From contig CAZQUE010000010.1 of assembly GCA_964596185.1 (NCBI GenBank), positions 1 through 64,000 on the forward strand: DNA of 64,000 nucleotides. The letters are read 5' to 3'. Origin of the DNA: DYKG01 sp964596185. GTDB taxonomy: Bacteria > Muiribacteriota > Ozemobacteria > Ozemobacterales > Ozemobacteraceae. Under the pieces are notes generated by a model, which made no database searches, was not told the DNA's origin, and worked only from the letters and a program-made list of their open reading frames with translations. Shown in pieces: positions 42,088-50,630 of this stretch. Every line of letters begins with the position of its first letter. Position 1 is the first letter of the stretch. The position numbers and the translations under genes were made by a program.

Positions 42088-42129
42088 AATTGCGGCAGGT
42101 CTGGTTACAACTGGTTTCCTGCCGCAATT
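42088..42129 (+). repeat. Perfect 12-base inverted repeat (hairpin) between two genes
   Basis: AATTGCGGCAGG (42088-42099) is matched exactly by CCTGCCGCAATT (42118-42129) around an 18-base loop. It follows the AAA+ ATPase stop by 11 bases and ends 19 bases before the TTG of the membrane protein gene. No T-run follows, so it is not a standard terminator. It could be an mRNA-stabilising hairpin, a weak attenuator or a protein-binding site. Confidence 0.6.
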
Positions 42130-42148
42130 CTCTTCGCAGGGAGTTTTC

Positions 42149-43027
42149 TTGAACTGGCTATTTTTCGCAGAAGTAGTTTGCTCGGGGCTTTTGGCCGGGT
42201 TGGCAACCTGGCTGGTAACTCCCGCCGGTAATGCCTGGGATCTATTGGAAAATTTTCAGACCAGTCTGCTGGCGACTGGTATTTTTTCGGGAATGTTCAT
42301 TGGCCTGGTTTCTGCTTTGCCGGTTTTGATAAGCGAAAAAAGGTTGGTCAAGGCCAGTGGCTACTGGATTTCGGCAACCTCGGTCGGACTGGCGATAAAT
42401 ATGCTGGCTGCGGTTATTTATGCAATCGTTGCTGAAATTTTGCGTGACAATGTTCTCGTGTCAGTGGGTCTGCTGCGATTTTTCTGGTGGATATTCATGT
42501 CGCTGAGCATGTCTGTTTGCTTCGCAATTCTGCATCATAGTCTGAAAATAGGTTGCCGCGTATTGATGGGGTTAACTCCAGGTTTTATCATTGCCGGCAC
42601 TCTTGTCGACCGCCTACTGATTATTGAACACAAATGGTTGATGGCTTTTCTTTTCATTGGCGGCATAATTGGCTCGTGCCTTGCTCTGGTATGGGAGATT
42701 CTAAAAGAGAGCTGGTTAGATGAGGATGGTGGCGGCCACCTTATTTATCGTTATTATCTCGACAGTCCGGAATTCGTTGCAGGCGGGGCTGATGAATGTG
42801 ACTTGAGCATAGATGGGTTGGCTGAGAACGTTTTTGTCATTTATGAAAAAGATGGTCTTCATATTCTTGAGGTAGTTGACGATAAACAGGTTATTCATAT
42901 TAATAATTGTCGTTTTAGATACAGGGTGTTGGCTGATGGCGATGTCATTGCCGCGGGCTGCAGGAGTTTCGTCTATCACTCAAAACTGGCCAGGTCTCGC
43001 GATATCTTACCTGAAGCCGCTGCGTAA
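42149..43027 (+). CDS. Multi-pass membrane protein with FHA-like C-terminal domain
   Basis: The 292-residue product has about six membrane helices over residues 1-188 (for example LLAGLATWLVTP and AFLFIGGIIGSCLALVW). A soluble C-terminal part of about 90 residues follows, reading like a forkhead-associated domain: ECDLSIDGLAENVFVIYEKDGL then VLADGDVIAAG. The FHA landmarks Arg (GR) and Ser-x-x-His are replaced (GG, AENV), so phosphothreonine binding is doubtful. The start is TTG at 42149 with a GGGAG site. The STAS gene follows by 11 bases, so they are probably co-translated. Family not recognised. Confidence 0.7.
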   Translation: MNWLFFAEVVCSGLLAGLATWLVTPAGNAWDLLENFQTSLLATGIFSGMFIGLVSALPVLISEKRLVKASGYWISATSVGLAINMLAAVIYAIVAEILRDNVLVSVGLLRFFWWIFMSLSMSVCFAILHHSLKIGCRVLMGLTPGFIIAGTLVDRLLIIEHKWLMAFLFIGGIIGSCLALVWEILKESWLDEDGGGHLIYRYYLDSPEFVAGGADECDLSIDGLAENVFVIYEKDGLHILEVVDDKQVIHINNCRFRYRVLADGDVIAAGCRSFVYHSKLARSRDILPEAAA

Positions 43028-43038
43028 GAGGTGTAATT

Positions 43039-43341
43039 ATGAAAGTCGTTCTGGATTGTGATGACACAATCGGTACAGTAAGTCTTGTCGGAATACTGAA
43101 TCTGCACACTCTCAAAGAGTTTGACCAACAGATAAAAAATCTTGATTTTTCAGGTATTCAAAAAGTGGTTCTGAATATGGAACAACTCGAACATATCGAC
43201 AGCTCCGGAGTATCTGGGATAATCCAGTTTCACAAATATCTGCAAACCCAGCACGTTTACCTTTTAATTGGTAAGGTAAGCACCAGAGTCGCTCGATTGT
43301 TCGAACAGATGAGAATTTTCGATATCATCCCAAAGATTTAA
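43039..43341 (+). CDS. STAS-domain anti-anti-sigma factor-like protein
   Basis: The 100-residue protein is a single STAS domain. Its strand GTVSLVGILNLHT is followed by the phosphorylation loop HIDSSGVSGI, with S55/S56 as candidate sites. Such proteins bind anti-sigma kinases when unphosphorylated and release them when phosphorylated. The ATG has a GAGGTG site. Its probable phosphatase is the receiver-PP2C protein at 38796. A matching RsbW-type kinase is not in the window, unless the histidine kinase or the ATPase fills that role. Confidence 0.88.
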   Translation: MKVVLDCDDTIGTVSLVGILNLHTLKEFDQQIKNLDFSGIQKVVLNMEQLEHIDSSGVSGIIQFHKYLQTQHVYLLIGKVSTRVARLFEQMRIFDIIPKI

Positions 43342-44066
43342 AGTGAACTGTTGAAACTTTCGCCGGTATCCGGGCGCTTTTCTTCCCGGATCAGGTCAAG
43401 GAGCCATTCGAGGCACTCTACATTCAAGATCAGGCCCTTGGTTACGCCTAAGCGAAGAGTGCCTTTTCTACCAACTGTAACGGTCATTGATCCCAGAGGG
43501 GTGGTCACTACGCCAGAGACTGAATCGATACCGTGATTTCGCGGGTCGATGATATTGTAGTCAGTGTAGCTTTCAATGTGTCCGGCCAGGCGCGCGCGCC
43601 TTATCTCTTTTTCTTTGGGGTTGGTTACGACGATGGTCTTGATCTTTGCCATTCTTTCCTGGAGCTGGCTCAGTTGATGGAAATCAAATTCGATAAGGGA
43701 AACCTCTGAGCCGGTCAGGCCAGAAAGCGCCATCGAAAGCCCTTTGGCTGGCCCGGGTTTGCCCTGGGTAAATATAGAGCGGCCGGTAGCGATAAACTCG
43801 CAGCTTTCGATGCGTTTGAACAAGGTTCTGGTCGTGTTGCCGTCGACAAGGTGTTCGACTTCGAAAGGCACTATTCCCGAATAATAACCGCGAATAATCG
43901 TTCCGTCTGAATCACAGTCGTGAAAGCCCGGAGTTTCGTTGTCCAGATCAAATTGCTCGCCTTCTTGCATAATTCGGTTGAAAACGGCAGTTGTATCATC
44001 AATTTCTGCTTTCCAGCATTTGAAAGATATTGATGAACCCTGAATTTCTATTTCATTGATCGGCAT
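43338..44066 (-). CDS. Hypothetical protein
   Basis: The 242-residue product has no signal peptide or membrane segment and is of mixed alpha/beta character. It contains a single clear Gly-rich stretch (SMALSGLTGSEVSL), and its second half (VSGVVTTPLGSMTVTVGRKGTLRLGVTK) is rich in short strands. I do not recognise a family. The ATG at 44066 has a strong GGAGG site, and a sigma70-like promoter lies just upstream, so expression is likely. It is convergent with the STAS gene, overlapping by four bases. Confidence 0.65.
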   Translation of the reverse strand: MPINEIEIQGSSISFKCWKAEIDDTTAVFNRIMQEGEQFDLDNETPGFHDCDSDGTIIRGYYSGIVPFEVEHLVDGNTTRTLFKRIESCEFIATGRSIFTQGKPGPAKGLSMALSGLTGSEVSLIEFDFHQLSQLQERMAKIKTIVVTNPKEKEIRRARLAGHIESYTDYNIIDPRNHGIDSVSGVVTTPLGSMTVTVGRKGTLRLGVTKGLILNVECLEWLLDLIREEKRPDTGESFNSSL

Positions 44067-44094
44067 ATTTTCCTCCGTGTTTCTGAGTCAGGCT

Positions 44095-44123
44095 ATTTTA
44101 ATGTAAAAAAGGGTACATTACAA
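44095..44123 (-). promoter_or_regulatory. Predicted promoter for the hypothetical gene at 43338-44066
   Basis: On the minus strand TTGTAA (44118-44123), a 17-base spacer and TAAAAT (44095-44100) lie about 30 bases upstream of the ATG. Confidence 0.5.
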
Positions 44124-44198
44124 CTTTTGCCATTGGCAGATTTTACATTTGCTGAATGCTGTGGTACCCTTGCGGCAGCTGAAATTAGGGAGCAAAAG

Positions 44199-44588
44199 AT
44201 GTTTAGGTTGAAACAGTTTATAATAATATTTTCGTTCTTGATGGTGGCGGCATTTCTTTTGGCACAATCGCCTGGAACGGCAGGAGATCCTCTTGTCAGT
44301 AAGAGCTATCTCGATCACTTTTTTCGTTTTCGTTCAGTGGTCGTGCCGGCAAATGCTGAAATAAAACCTGAACCAGGGGCGTTGATCGTGGTTCGATCCG
44401 GACAGATAGTTCTTGAAGGTCCAAAAGGTAAGGCTATCATCGATTTGACTGCAGGGAAAGAATTGACAACCGGAGCGGAACTACCGTTCAATCATTTGCT
44501 GATCGTTCCAGATTCAGCTGAATATAAGCTAAAAGCCCGTAAACTATCCTTGATGCTGGCTTCCTGCCTGCAACATGAGAATCCCTGA
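44199..44588 (+). CDS. Hypothetical exported protein upstream of the DUF5693-CsaB gene
   Basis: Starting at ATG 44199 (GGGAGC site seven bases upstream) gives 129 residues. The signal peptide is clean (FRLKQFIIIFSFLMVAAFLLAQ). The frame extends to 44127, but that adds 24 residues without a ribosome site. The mature start GTAGDPLVSKSYLDHF resembles a motif found in small secreted proteins of Firmicutes, which I recall but cannot name. A beta-rich body with IDLTAGKELTTGAELPFNH follows. It ends four bases before the DUF5693-CsaB gene and is therefore likely linked to surface-polymer biology. Confidence 0.7.
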   Translation: MFRLKQFIIIFSFLMVAAFLLAQSPGTAGDPLVSKSYLDHFFRFRSVVVPANAEIKPEPGALIVVRSGQIVLEGPKGKAIIDLTAGKELTTGAELPFNHLLIVPDSAEYKLKARKLSLMLASCLQHENP

Positions 44589-44592
44589 TTAA

Positions 44593-47500
44593 ATGCCGAA
44601 AAGCCAAGTCAAGTTCAGCTTTTACTTTATCGTTTTGCCTCTGCTGATACCAGGTTTGCTGGTGGCAGCCTGGCGATGCCTTTTTCGAAACATTGCTGAG
44701 CAGAAAAATGTGTTCGTCGAAACCGTTATAGATTTCGAGGAAATGCGGCAAATGTCTCGCGAAGAAGGCTGGAAACTGAAAGATCTTTTTGCGGCAATGA
44801 AAGAAAACGGCGCCAGTTCGGTTGCCATTTCCGAGGACACCTTGGCTTCGCTGGAATCTGAAGGGCGAATAACTGTTCTAAGCGCGAAAGAAATTCGAAA
44901 ATTATCGCTGGATGCTAGTTTGCAGCATGAGCTGCCGGTCAATCAACCCGGTTCACTCTGGATTCATGCTGAAGATTCAACGCTTCTGGACAGGATAGAA
45001 CAACAGCTTTCCTGGAAAATAGCGGCATCCAGGCTTAATCGCCTGCACCGAAACTTTTTGCTGGTAAATAAATCTGCCCAGGGATTTCGCGAAAGAGTCG
45101 GACTTGGTTTTTCCAGCGAATATTTCGATATGGCAAATGAAGCCGGACTTGGTCTGGTTGTGCGCGTTTTCAATTATCCAGAGCTTTCAGCTTCGTCGGC
45201 GGCGCGGATCATCGCTTCTATTCCTTCTCCGGCAAGTGTTTCGGCACTTCTCTTTGCTGAGGAAGAAATGCTGGGTAACCGCGGCGACCTCGATGGCGTG
45301 ATCGATCTGTTCAACAACCGCTCATATCGAATCGGCTGGATTGAGTTCAATACTCAGGAGGGAATCGAAAGATATCTGAAGAGGCTATCTGCTTCTCGGC
45401 CATTCGTTCGCGTTCATAGCATCAGTCGTAAAGAAATCGATCAGGTCTACAATAAAACCCGCGCGGTAGCCCGATGGGTTAGGGCGGTCAAGGATCGTTC
45501 GATGAAAATGCTTTATATTCGTTGTTTTTTTCAGGATGACAAGCGCTATATTCCTGATCTGGTAAAATTCAATCTCGACTATCTGTCGCGAATCGAAAAA
45601 TCTTTGAACAAGGCAGGTTTCAAGATTGCCAGAAGTTATCAGGAGCGCGTAAACGAGCCTCGTCATCTGGTCGGCAATATGAGCGCAGCAGAAAAAATTG
45701 CCATTTCACTGGCATTGCTGCTTGGTTTGCCACTTTTGTTAAAATTCAGCTTTTTTGAAGAGCTTGACGATCGCTGGTTTCTACTTATGGCCGTAGTCTC
45801 TGTTGTCGGCTTTTTTTTGTTGAGCAATGAAAATTTTATCGGTATTTCCGGGCTAATAGGGGCATTTGCCTATTCTTCACTCGGTGTGATTGTTGCTTGC
45901 AAAAGTCTTGAAAAAGAGCAGACCCTGGCCAGGAAATTGGTAAATTACTTTACAATTCTCGTTTTTCCGTCGGTGATAGGTGGAATTCTTATTGCTGGCC
46001 TTTATTCAGAAGTCGAGTATTTGTTGAAATTTGCTCAGTTTCGCGGCATAAAACTGGCATTTATCCTGCCGGTAATCTGGGTTTTTATCTGGTCTTTGAA
46101 ACAATATGGCCGGGGAGTTCTCGGAATGCTTAATCGTCCGGTCACCCCTATTATGGCCGCGCTTGCTGCTGCAGTCGGGTTTGCTTTCGTCGTCTACCTG
46201 TTACGATCGGGAAATTTGACGATTGTCAAACCTTCGGCTATTGAAGATTCCTTTCGCACATTTCTGGAAAATACTTTGGTCGCAAGGCCGAGAAATAAGG
46301 AATTTCTGATCGGTTATCCGGCCGCAGCATTGTTCATTTTCTTTTATCTGCGCCGTTGTCTGGTCATTTTGCCGCTATTAGCCGTTTTTGTTCAAATGGG
46401 TCAGGTTTCAGTCGTAAATACTCTTTGTCATTTTCACTCGCCTTTGTATCTAAGTCTTTTACGCATATTCAACGGCTTTTGGCTGGGAATTGTTCTTTCA
46501 GTTCCAACGATTGTTTTCGCAGCTCTGGTCTGGCTTTTTATGCTACTGGGGAATCAAAATCGTTCGCGTGTACTTCTGGCCGGGTATCTTGGCTTCGATA
46601 ACTTTGGCGATGAGCTTCTCTGGCAAAATTATTTCCACAGGTTAAGGGGCCGAATTCCCGATATTGAAATAGCGGTTCTAGCCGGAGATGCAATCGATGT
46701 GCCCCAAAGCTGCCAGGTTGTAAGGCGACGAAACTGGTTTGAGGTTATTGAAAATCTGCTTTCCTGCCGAGCTTTGATTTTCCCCGGCGGTGGCATTCTT
46801 CAGGCTTCAACCAGTCTGGGGAGTTTGTTGTATTATTCGGTTTTGATTTTTATTGCCCGAATTGGTGGAGCTAAAGTTGTCATGCCGGCGCAGGGAATCG
46901 GGCCATGGGGCGAAAATCTGCAAAAATTTCCCTGGATTTTTTCGGTATTGAGTAAACTTTTTGTTTCAATCGATTATTTGACCGTTCGCGACGTTGAGTC
47001 GCAAAATTCTTTTTGTGAGCTTACGCAAATACAACCTGATGTTACTGCAGATGCTGCTTTTATTGGCGAAGTCGGCAAGTTGAACATTTCCGAAGCTCAT
47101 TCTGATCTTCGGTTGGCTGTAGTTTTGCGTAGTTCAGTTTCCGACTCGGAAGAAATCTGTAGACACTTTCTCAAGATTGCAGAAGAAGTCGAGAATTTGA
47201 AGATTATCCCTGTAGTTTTTCAGTCTGGCGATGAGGTTGTCTGGCAAAAATGCGGTTGGTCAGACGAATTGGTAAAGGCTCGGGTTGGAGAGCCTGTTTT
47301 TGTCGATGTTGATCTGATTGTATCTATGCGCCTGCATGGTTGCATCATTGCTACTGCACAGGCCATACCCTGGTTGGGCATTGCTTATGACCCGAAAGTC
47401 AGTTCCTTTGCCGCTGCCTGCAATTGGAAATTCTGCTTCGAGCCGGACAAGATCGATCGCCAATTGCTTGAGCAGCAGTTGAACCTATTGGCTTCGCGAA

Positions 47501-47607
47501 AAGTTGATTTTGCCGCCAAGCTTGCCCGAAAGGCTAATGAAATGACAAGACGGGCACAGCAGGATCTGGACGCGGTGGTTGAGATTTTGCAATCTGTTCA
47601 AGTTTAA
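44593..47607 (+). CDS. csaB: DUF5693-CsaB fusion: membrane protein with polysaccharide pyruvyltransferase domain
   Basis: The 1004-residue protein has a first membrane helix (FYFIVLPLLIPGLLVAAW) and an extracytoplasmic DUF5693-like domain to about 345 (DFEEMRQMSREEGWKLKDL). A block of about ten helices follows over 365-655, and a CsaB-type pyruvyltransferase domain runs from about 658 to the end (VLLAGYLGFDNFGDELLWQ, LIFPGGGILQ, MPAQGIGPWG, SMRLHGCIIA). CsaB adds ketal pyruvate to a cell-wall polymer that SLH domains bind. In Firmicutes these are commonly neighbouring separate genes; here one reading frame carries both. A strong terminator follows. Confidence 0.85.
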   Translation: MPKSQVKFSFYFIVLPLLIPGLLVAAWRCLFRNIAEQKNVFVETVIDFEEMRQMSREEGWKLKDLFAAMKENGASSVAISEDTLASLESEGRITVLSAKEIRKLSLDASLQHELPVNQPGSLWIHAEDSTLLDRIEQQLSWKIAASRLNRLHRNFLLVNKSAQGFRERVGLGFSSEYFDMANEAGLGLVVRVFNYPELSASSAARIIASIPSPASVSALLFAEEEMLGNRGDLDGVIDLFNNRSYRIGWIEFNTQEGIERYLKRLSASRPFVRVHSISRKEIDQVYNKTRAVARWVRAVKDRSMKMLYIRCFFQDDKRYIPDLVKFNLDYLSRIEKSLNKAGFKIARSYQERVNEPRHLVGNMSAAEKIAISLALLLGLPLLLKFSFFEELDDRWFLLMAVVSVVGFFLLSNENFIGISGLIGAFAYSSLGVIVACKSLEKEQTLARKLVNYFTILVFPSVIGGILIAGLYSEVEYLLKFAQFRGIKLAFILPVIWVFIWSLKQYGRGVLGMLNRPVTPIMAALAAAVGFAFVVYLLRSGNLTIVKPSAIEDSFRTFLENTLVARPRNKEFLIGYPAAALFIFFYLRRCLVILPLLAVFVQMGQVSVVNTLCHFHSPLYLSLLRIFNGFWLGIVLSVPTIVFAALVWLFMLLGNQNRSRVLLAGYLGFDNFGDELLWQNYFHRLRGRIPDIEIAVLAGDAIDVPQSCQVVRRRNWFEVIENLLSCRALIFPGGGILQASTSLGSLLYYSVLIFIARIGGAKVVMPAQGIGPWGENLQKFPWIFSVLSKLFVSIDYLTVRDVESQNSFCELTQIQPDVTADAAFIGEVGKLNISEAHSDLRLAVVLRSSVSDSEEICRHFLKIAEEVENLKIIPVVFQSGDEVVWQKCGWSDELVKARVGEPVFVDVDLIVSMRLHGCIIATAQAIPWLGIAYDPKVSSFAAACNWKFCFEPDKIDRQLLEQQLNLLASRKVDFAAKLARKANEMTRRAQQDLDAVVEILQSVQV

Positions 47608-47630
47608 TTTTACTGACATATCTTACAATG

Positions 47631-47664
47631 AAAAAGGGCTGTTCCAACAGGAACAGCCCTTTTT
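47631..47664. terminator. Bidirectional rho-independent terminator between convergent genes
   Basis: A 15-base-pair perfect stem (47631-47645 with 47650-47664) around an AACA loop starts with five A and ends with five T. It can therefore stop transcription from both sides. It lies between the csaB fusion gene and ahcY, which converge. Confidence 0.9.
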
Positions 47665-47678
47665 GGGGTTCATTATGA

Positions 47679-49115
47679 TCAGTATCGATAATGTTCTGGC
47701 TTATAGGGGCCTTCTTTGGGAACGCCGATGTAGTTAGCCTGTTCATCAGAAAGTTTGGTAAGCTTAACACCGATTTTTTCGAGATGAAGTCTGGCAACTT
47801 CTTCGTCAAGCTTTTTAGAAAGGGTGTAAACACCTATTTCGCGAGGATTGGTCCAGAGGTCCAGTTGGGCCAGGGTCTGATTCGAGAAAGAATTGCTCAT
47901 GACGAAGCTGGGATGACCAGTTGCACAGCCGAGGTTGACCAGGCGGCCTTCTGCAAGCACATAAATGCTGTGGCCATCTTTATAGGTATAGCGGTCTACC
48001 TGTGGCTTGATGTTTGTTTTTTTGATTTCAGGCCATTTTTCAATTTTTGCCATCTGAATTTCATTGTCGAAGTGACCGATGTTGCAAACAATTGCCTGGT
48101 CTTTCATTTTTGAACAATGATCAGCAGTTATGACGTCTTTATTGCCGGTGGTGGTGACGTAGATGTCGGCTGAACCAAGGGTGTCTTCAACGGTTTTTAC
48201 TTCAAAACCTTCCATTGCTGCCTGAAGGGCACAAATTGGGTCGATTTCGGTAACGATTACCCGTGCGCCAAAATTGCGCAGGCTCTGGGCGCAACCTTTG
48301 CCGACATCGCCATATCCGCAGACTACGGCAACCTTGCCGGCTACCATAACGTCGGTAGCTCTCTTGATGCCGTCGGCGAGACTTTCGCGACAGCCATAGA
48401 GGTTGTCGAATTTTGACTTGGTTACAGAATCATTAACATTGATGGCCGGGAAGAGCAACGTCTTGTTTTCCATCATTTTATAAAGGCGGTGAACGCCGGT
48501 TGTCGTTTCTTCGCTTACACCCTTGATTCTTTTGGCCATGTTCGTCCATTTCTGGGGTTCGCTGGCAAGGGTTTCTTTGAGCATCTTCTTCAACTCGGCT
48601 TCGTCTTCTCCTTCAGAGGGGCGATCGAGAACCGATGCATCTTTTTCTGCTTCGCTGCCAAGGTGAACCATGAGGGTAGCATCGCCACCGTCATCGACGA
48701 TAAGGTCTGGTCCTTGTCCATCAGGCCATACGAGTGCTTCGCGGGCACACCACCAATATTCCTTCAGGGTTTCGCCTTTCCAGGCAAACACGGGAATTCC
48801 GCGCTTGGCGATTGCGGCGGCAGCGGTATCCTGAGTTGAAAAAATGTTGCAGCTCGCCCAGCGGACATCAGCTCCGAGCTCGACGAGAGTTTCAATCAAA
48901 ACGGCTGTCTGCACGGTCATGTGCAGTGAACCCATGATTCTGGCTCCGCGCAAAGGTTTTTGTGCAGCATATTTGTTGCGAATTGCCATCAGACCAGGCA
49001 TTTCGTGTTCGGCAATTTCAATTTCCTTGCGGCCAAGTTGCCACAATTCGATGTCTTTTACTTTGTATGGGAGGCGGTCAGTCATGGTTTCCTTCTCCAT
49101 AGCGGTCTGAGTCAT
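47679..49115 (-). CDS. ahcY: Adenosylhomocysteinase
   Basis: The 478-residue enzyme hydrolyses S-adenosylhomocysteine to adenosine and homocysteine with bound NAD. Visible signatures are GARIMGSLHMTVQTAVLIET (near the N-terminus), SCNIFSTQDTAAAAI, the NAD fold VVCGYGDVGKGCAQSL and the C-terminal KPEHYRY. An upstream in-frame codon at 49166 would place the start inside the promoter. ATG 49115 has an ideal AAGGAG site. It stands alone behind a strong promoter and ends at a bidirectional terminator. Confidence 0.96.
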   Translation of the reverse strand: MTQTAMEKETMTDRLPYKVKDIELWQLGRKEIEIAEHEMPGLMAIRNKYAAQKPLRGARIMGSLHMTVQTAVLIETLVELGADVRWASCNIFSTQDTAAAAIAKRGIPVFAWKGETLKEYWWCAREALVWPDGQGPDLIVDDGGDATLMVHLGSEAEKDASVLDRPSEGEDEAELKKMLKETLASEPQKWTNMAKRIKGVSEETTTGVHRLYKMMENKTLLFPAINVNDSVTKSKFDNLYGCRESLADGIKRATDVMVAGKVAVVCGYGDVGKGCAQSLRNFGARVIVTEIDPICALQAAMEGFEVKTVEDTLGSADIYVTTTGNKDVITADHCSKMKDQAIVCNIGHFDNEIQMAKIEKWPEIKKTNIKPQVDRYTYKDGHSIYVLAEGRLVNLGCATGHPSFVMSNSFSNQTLAQLDLWTNPREIGVYTLSKKLDEEVARLHLEKIGVKLTKLSDEQANYIGVPKEGPYKPEHYRY

Positions 49116-49165
49116 TTTAAATCTCCTTGTATGTACCCTTTGGGTGTGCTCAAAATCAGGCCTCA

Positions 49166-49194
49166 ATTATGGCACTAACCGTTGAAAAAGTCAA
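49166..49194 (-). promoter_or_regulatory. Sigma70-type promoter of ahcY
   Basis: On the minus strand TTGACT (49189-49194), a 17-base spacer and CATAAT (49166-49171) precede the ATG at 49115 by about 50 bases. A short ACCC-AAA-GGGT hairpin lies in the leader, but it is too small for a known riboswitch. Confidence 0.65.
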
Positions 49195-49250
49195 AGGGTT
49201 GTGGCAAACCGGTTGCGGATGGTAATGAAAAATATTACTGAGTGCAGCAA

Positions 49251-50498
49251 TTAAAGAGAAAAAGGTACATGCTTATGCAATTGCCATTCTTCGACTTTCA
49301 GGCGAAGCTGGTGGTAATATTTGGCAAAAAGCCAGTCGCCTTCATTGGTAACCAAAAACAGTAGTTTCGCCTTCAGTCCCTTAAGCAGAGGTATAAAGGC
49401 AATTCTTTCATCGGGCGTATGTTTGTCGATACGATTGATAACCAGGTGAAACAGCTTGAATTTGTCAGAATTGAATTCCCGGAAGATTTTTCGCAGAATC
49501 AATTCCAAAGACCTTTGATAGTTTGCGGCAGCTACAGCATCATCAGGTCTTTTTACCAAAATCTGATGAAAACGTAGCAACTTGTTCATATCTCTAATAA
49601 CTGGAAGCTTGACAGAAAGCTGATAAATCACAGTTGAAGCAAGATGTGACAGAATTTTGCTGCCGAGATAGGCCCCAATCATGGTTCCCGCTCCTGGGAG
49701 AATGACTGAGCCGACCGCCGAGCCGAGAGAAGCTCCGGCCACATTTACCAGGCTCTTGGCTGCGCATTTGAGTATTGATAAGCCGAGAAAGCTCAGTATC
49801 GAATTGTCGGCCATTGCTTCCTTAATCACCAGTGAAAGTTTCTTATTGTTGCCGGCTGCGCTCAAAAGATCGGCGCCCATTCTTGCAAATGCTACTGAAC
49901 TGAAGCTTTTAAGAGTGTCTGAAATGGCTTCTGAAAGAATGCCGATATCAAGTTTTTTCAGCAGCTCGGTAAGAAAGTCGGCGGCGGGCGATAAAGCACC
50001 GGAAGCTGCCAGGTGGGGTATGCTTCGCATCAATTCATAGGCTATACGATCAAGAGAAAAGACTATTGCGCCGGAATATTTGAAGCTGAAGCCGGTTCCC
50101 TGATATTTGATTTCTGAGACGTGAAAATCGTATGCGACTTCCTGCTCACAGGAAATTACATATTCGGAAGATTTCAGGCGATAGGGCAATTTTCCTTTGA
50201 AAAAACCTTCGCCACTAATCGATATGAAATATCTACGGATTTTTTTATCGTAAAAGTGTGAATGAACTTTAACCTTGAGGACTTCCGATTTATCAAGTCG
50301 GTTAAAGAGGGTTAAAAGCGTCTTATCAAGGGTGTTGGCTGCGAATTCAAGTGATTTGTCAACCTTTGCGGAAAACCAGGATTTGTTGGGTGAAGAGCCT
50401 GGATGATTGTCGGCCAAAACCGGTGCGAAGGTTCCGGTGATAAAAAACAGGGCAATCAACAGCCAGTTGAGATACAAGTATCGTTTGGTTTTTCTCAT
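49251..50498 (-). CDS. Hypothetical exported protein with a glycine-zipper-like segment
   Basis: The 415-residue protein begins at ATG 50498 (AAGGTG site); a GTG two codons upstream would be too close to that site. A signal peptide (LNWLLIALFFITGTFAPVLA) is followed by a beta-rich region (about 65-150). A mainly helical part then contains a Gly-rich hydrophobic stretch (GASLGSAVGSVILPGAGTMI), reminiscent of glycine-zipper membrane-inserting segments. The rest is charged helix. I recognise no family. It has its own promoter and no neighbour on the same strand within 135 bases. Confidence 0.65.
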   Translation of the reverse strand: MRKTKRYLYLNWLLIALFFITGTFAPVLADNHPGSSPNKSWFSAKVDKSLEFAANTLDKTLLTLFNRLDKSEVLKVKVHSHFYDKKIRRYFISISGEGFFKGKLPYRLKSSEYVISCEQEVAYDFHVSEIKYQGTGFSFKYSGAIVFSLDRIAYELMRSIPHLAASGALSPAADFLTELLKKLDIGILSEAISDTLKSFSSVAFARMGADLLSAAGNNKKLSLVIKEAMADNSILSFLGLSILKCAAKSLVNVAGASLGSAVGSVILPGAGTMIGAYLGSKILSHLASTVIYQLSVKLPVIRDMNKLLRFHQILVKRPDDAVAAANYQRSLELILRKIFREFNSDKFKLFHLVINRIDKHTPDERIAFIPLLKGLKAKLLFLVTNEGDWLFAKYYHQLRLKVEEWQLHKHVPFSL

Positions 50499-50518
50499 TG
50501 GCACACCTTAATGGAATA

Positions 50519-50547
50519 TTTATAAATTGTACACCAATATTGTTCAA
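50519..50547 (-). promoter_or_regulatory. Predicted promoter for the exported protein gene at 49251-50498
   Basis: On the minus strand TTGAAC (50542-50547), 17 bases and TATAAA (50519-50524) lie about 20 bases before the ATG at 50498. Confidence 0.55.
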
Positions 50548-50630
50548 ATTGTAAGATTTTGTCGTGCTTTTAATTTTCGTTTTTAAACTGTTTGGGGTAT
50601 ACTAAATTGAACTGTCAGTGTGGGGTAAAA

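Noticed and set aside
44105..44178. AAGGGTAC/GTACCCTT inverted repeat upstream of the exported protein gene at 44199
   Set aside because: The arms are only eight bases with a loop of about 50; such pairs arise by chance and one arm lies in the -35/-10 spacer of the divergent gene.
49116..49250. Possible SAM or SAH riboswitch upstream of ahcY
   Set aside because: The leader is only about 50 bases from the predicted start site, contains one tiny ACCC/GGGT hairpin and lacks the conserved cores of known SAM or SAH riboswitches.
50592..50630. TTG start for the HEAT membrane protein
   Set aside because: The extension contains a likely -10 box (TATACT) and a Cys-rich junk-like leader; ATG 50631 begins the coherent helical protein.
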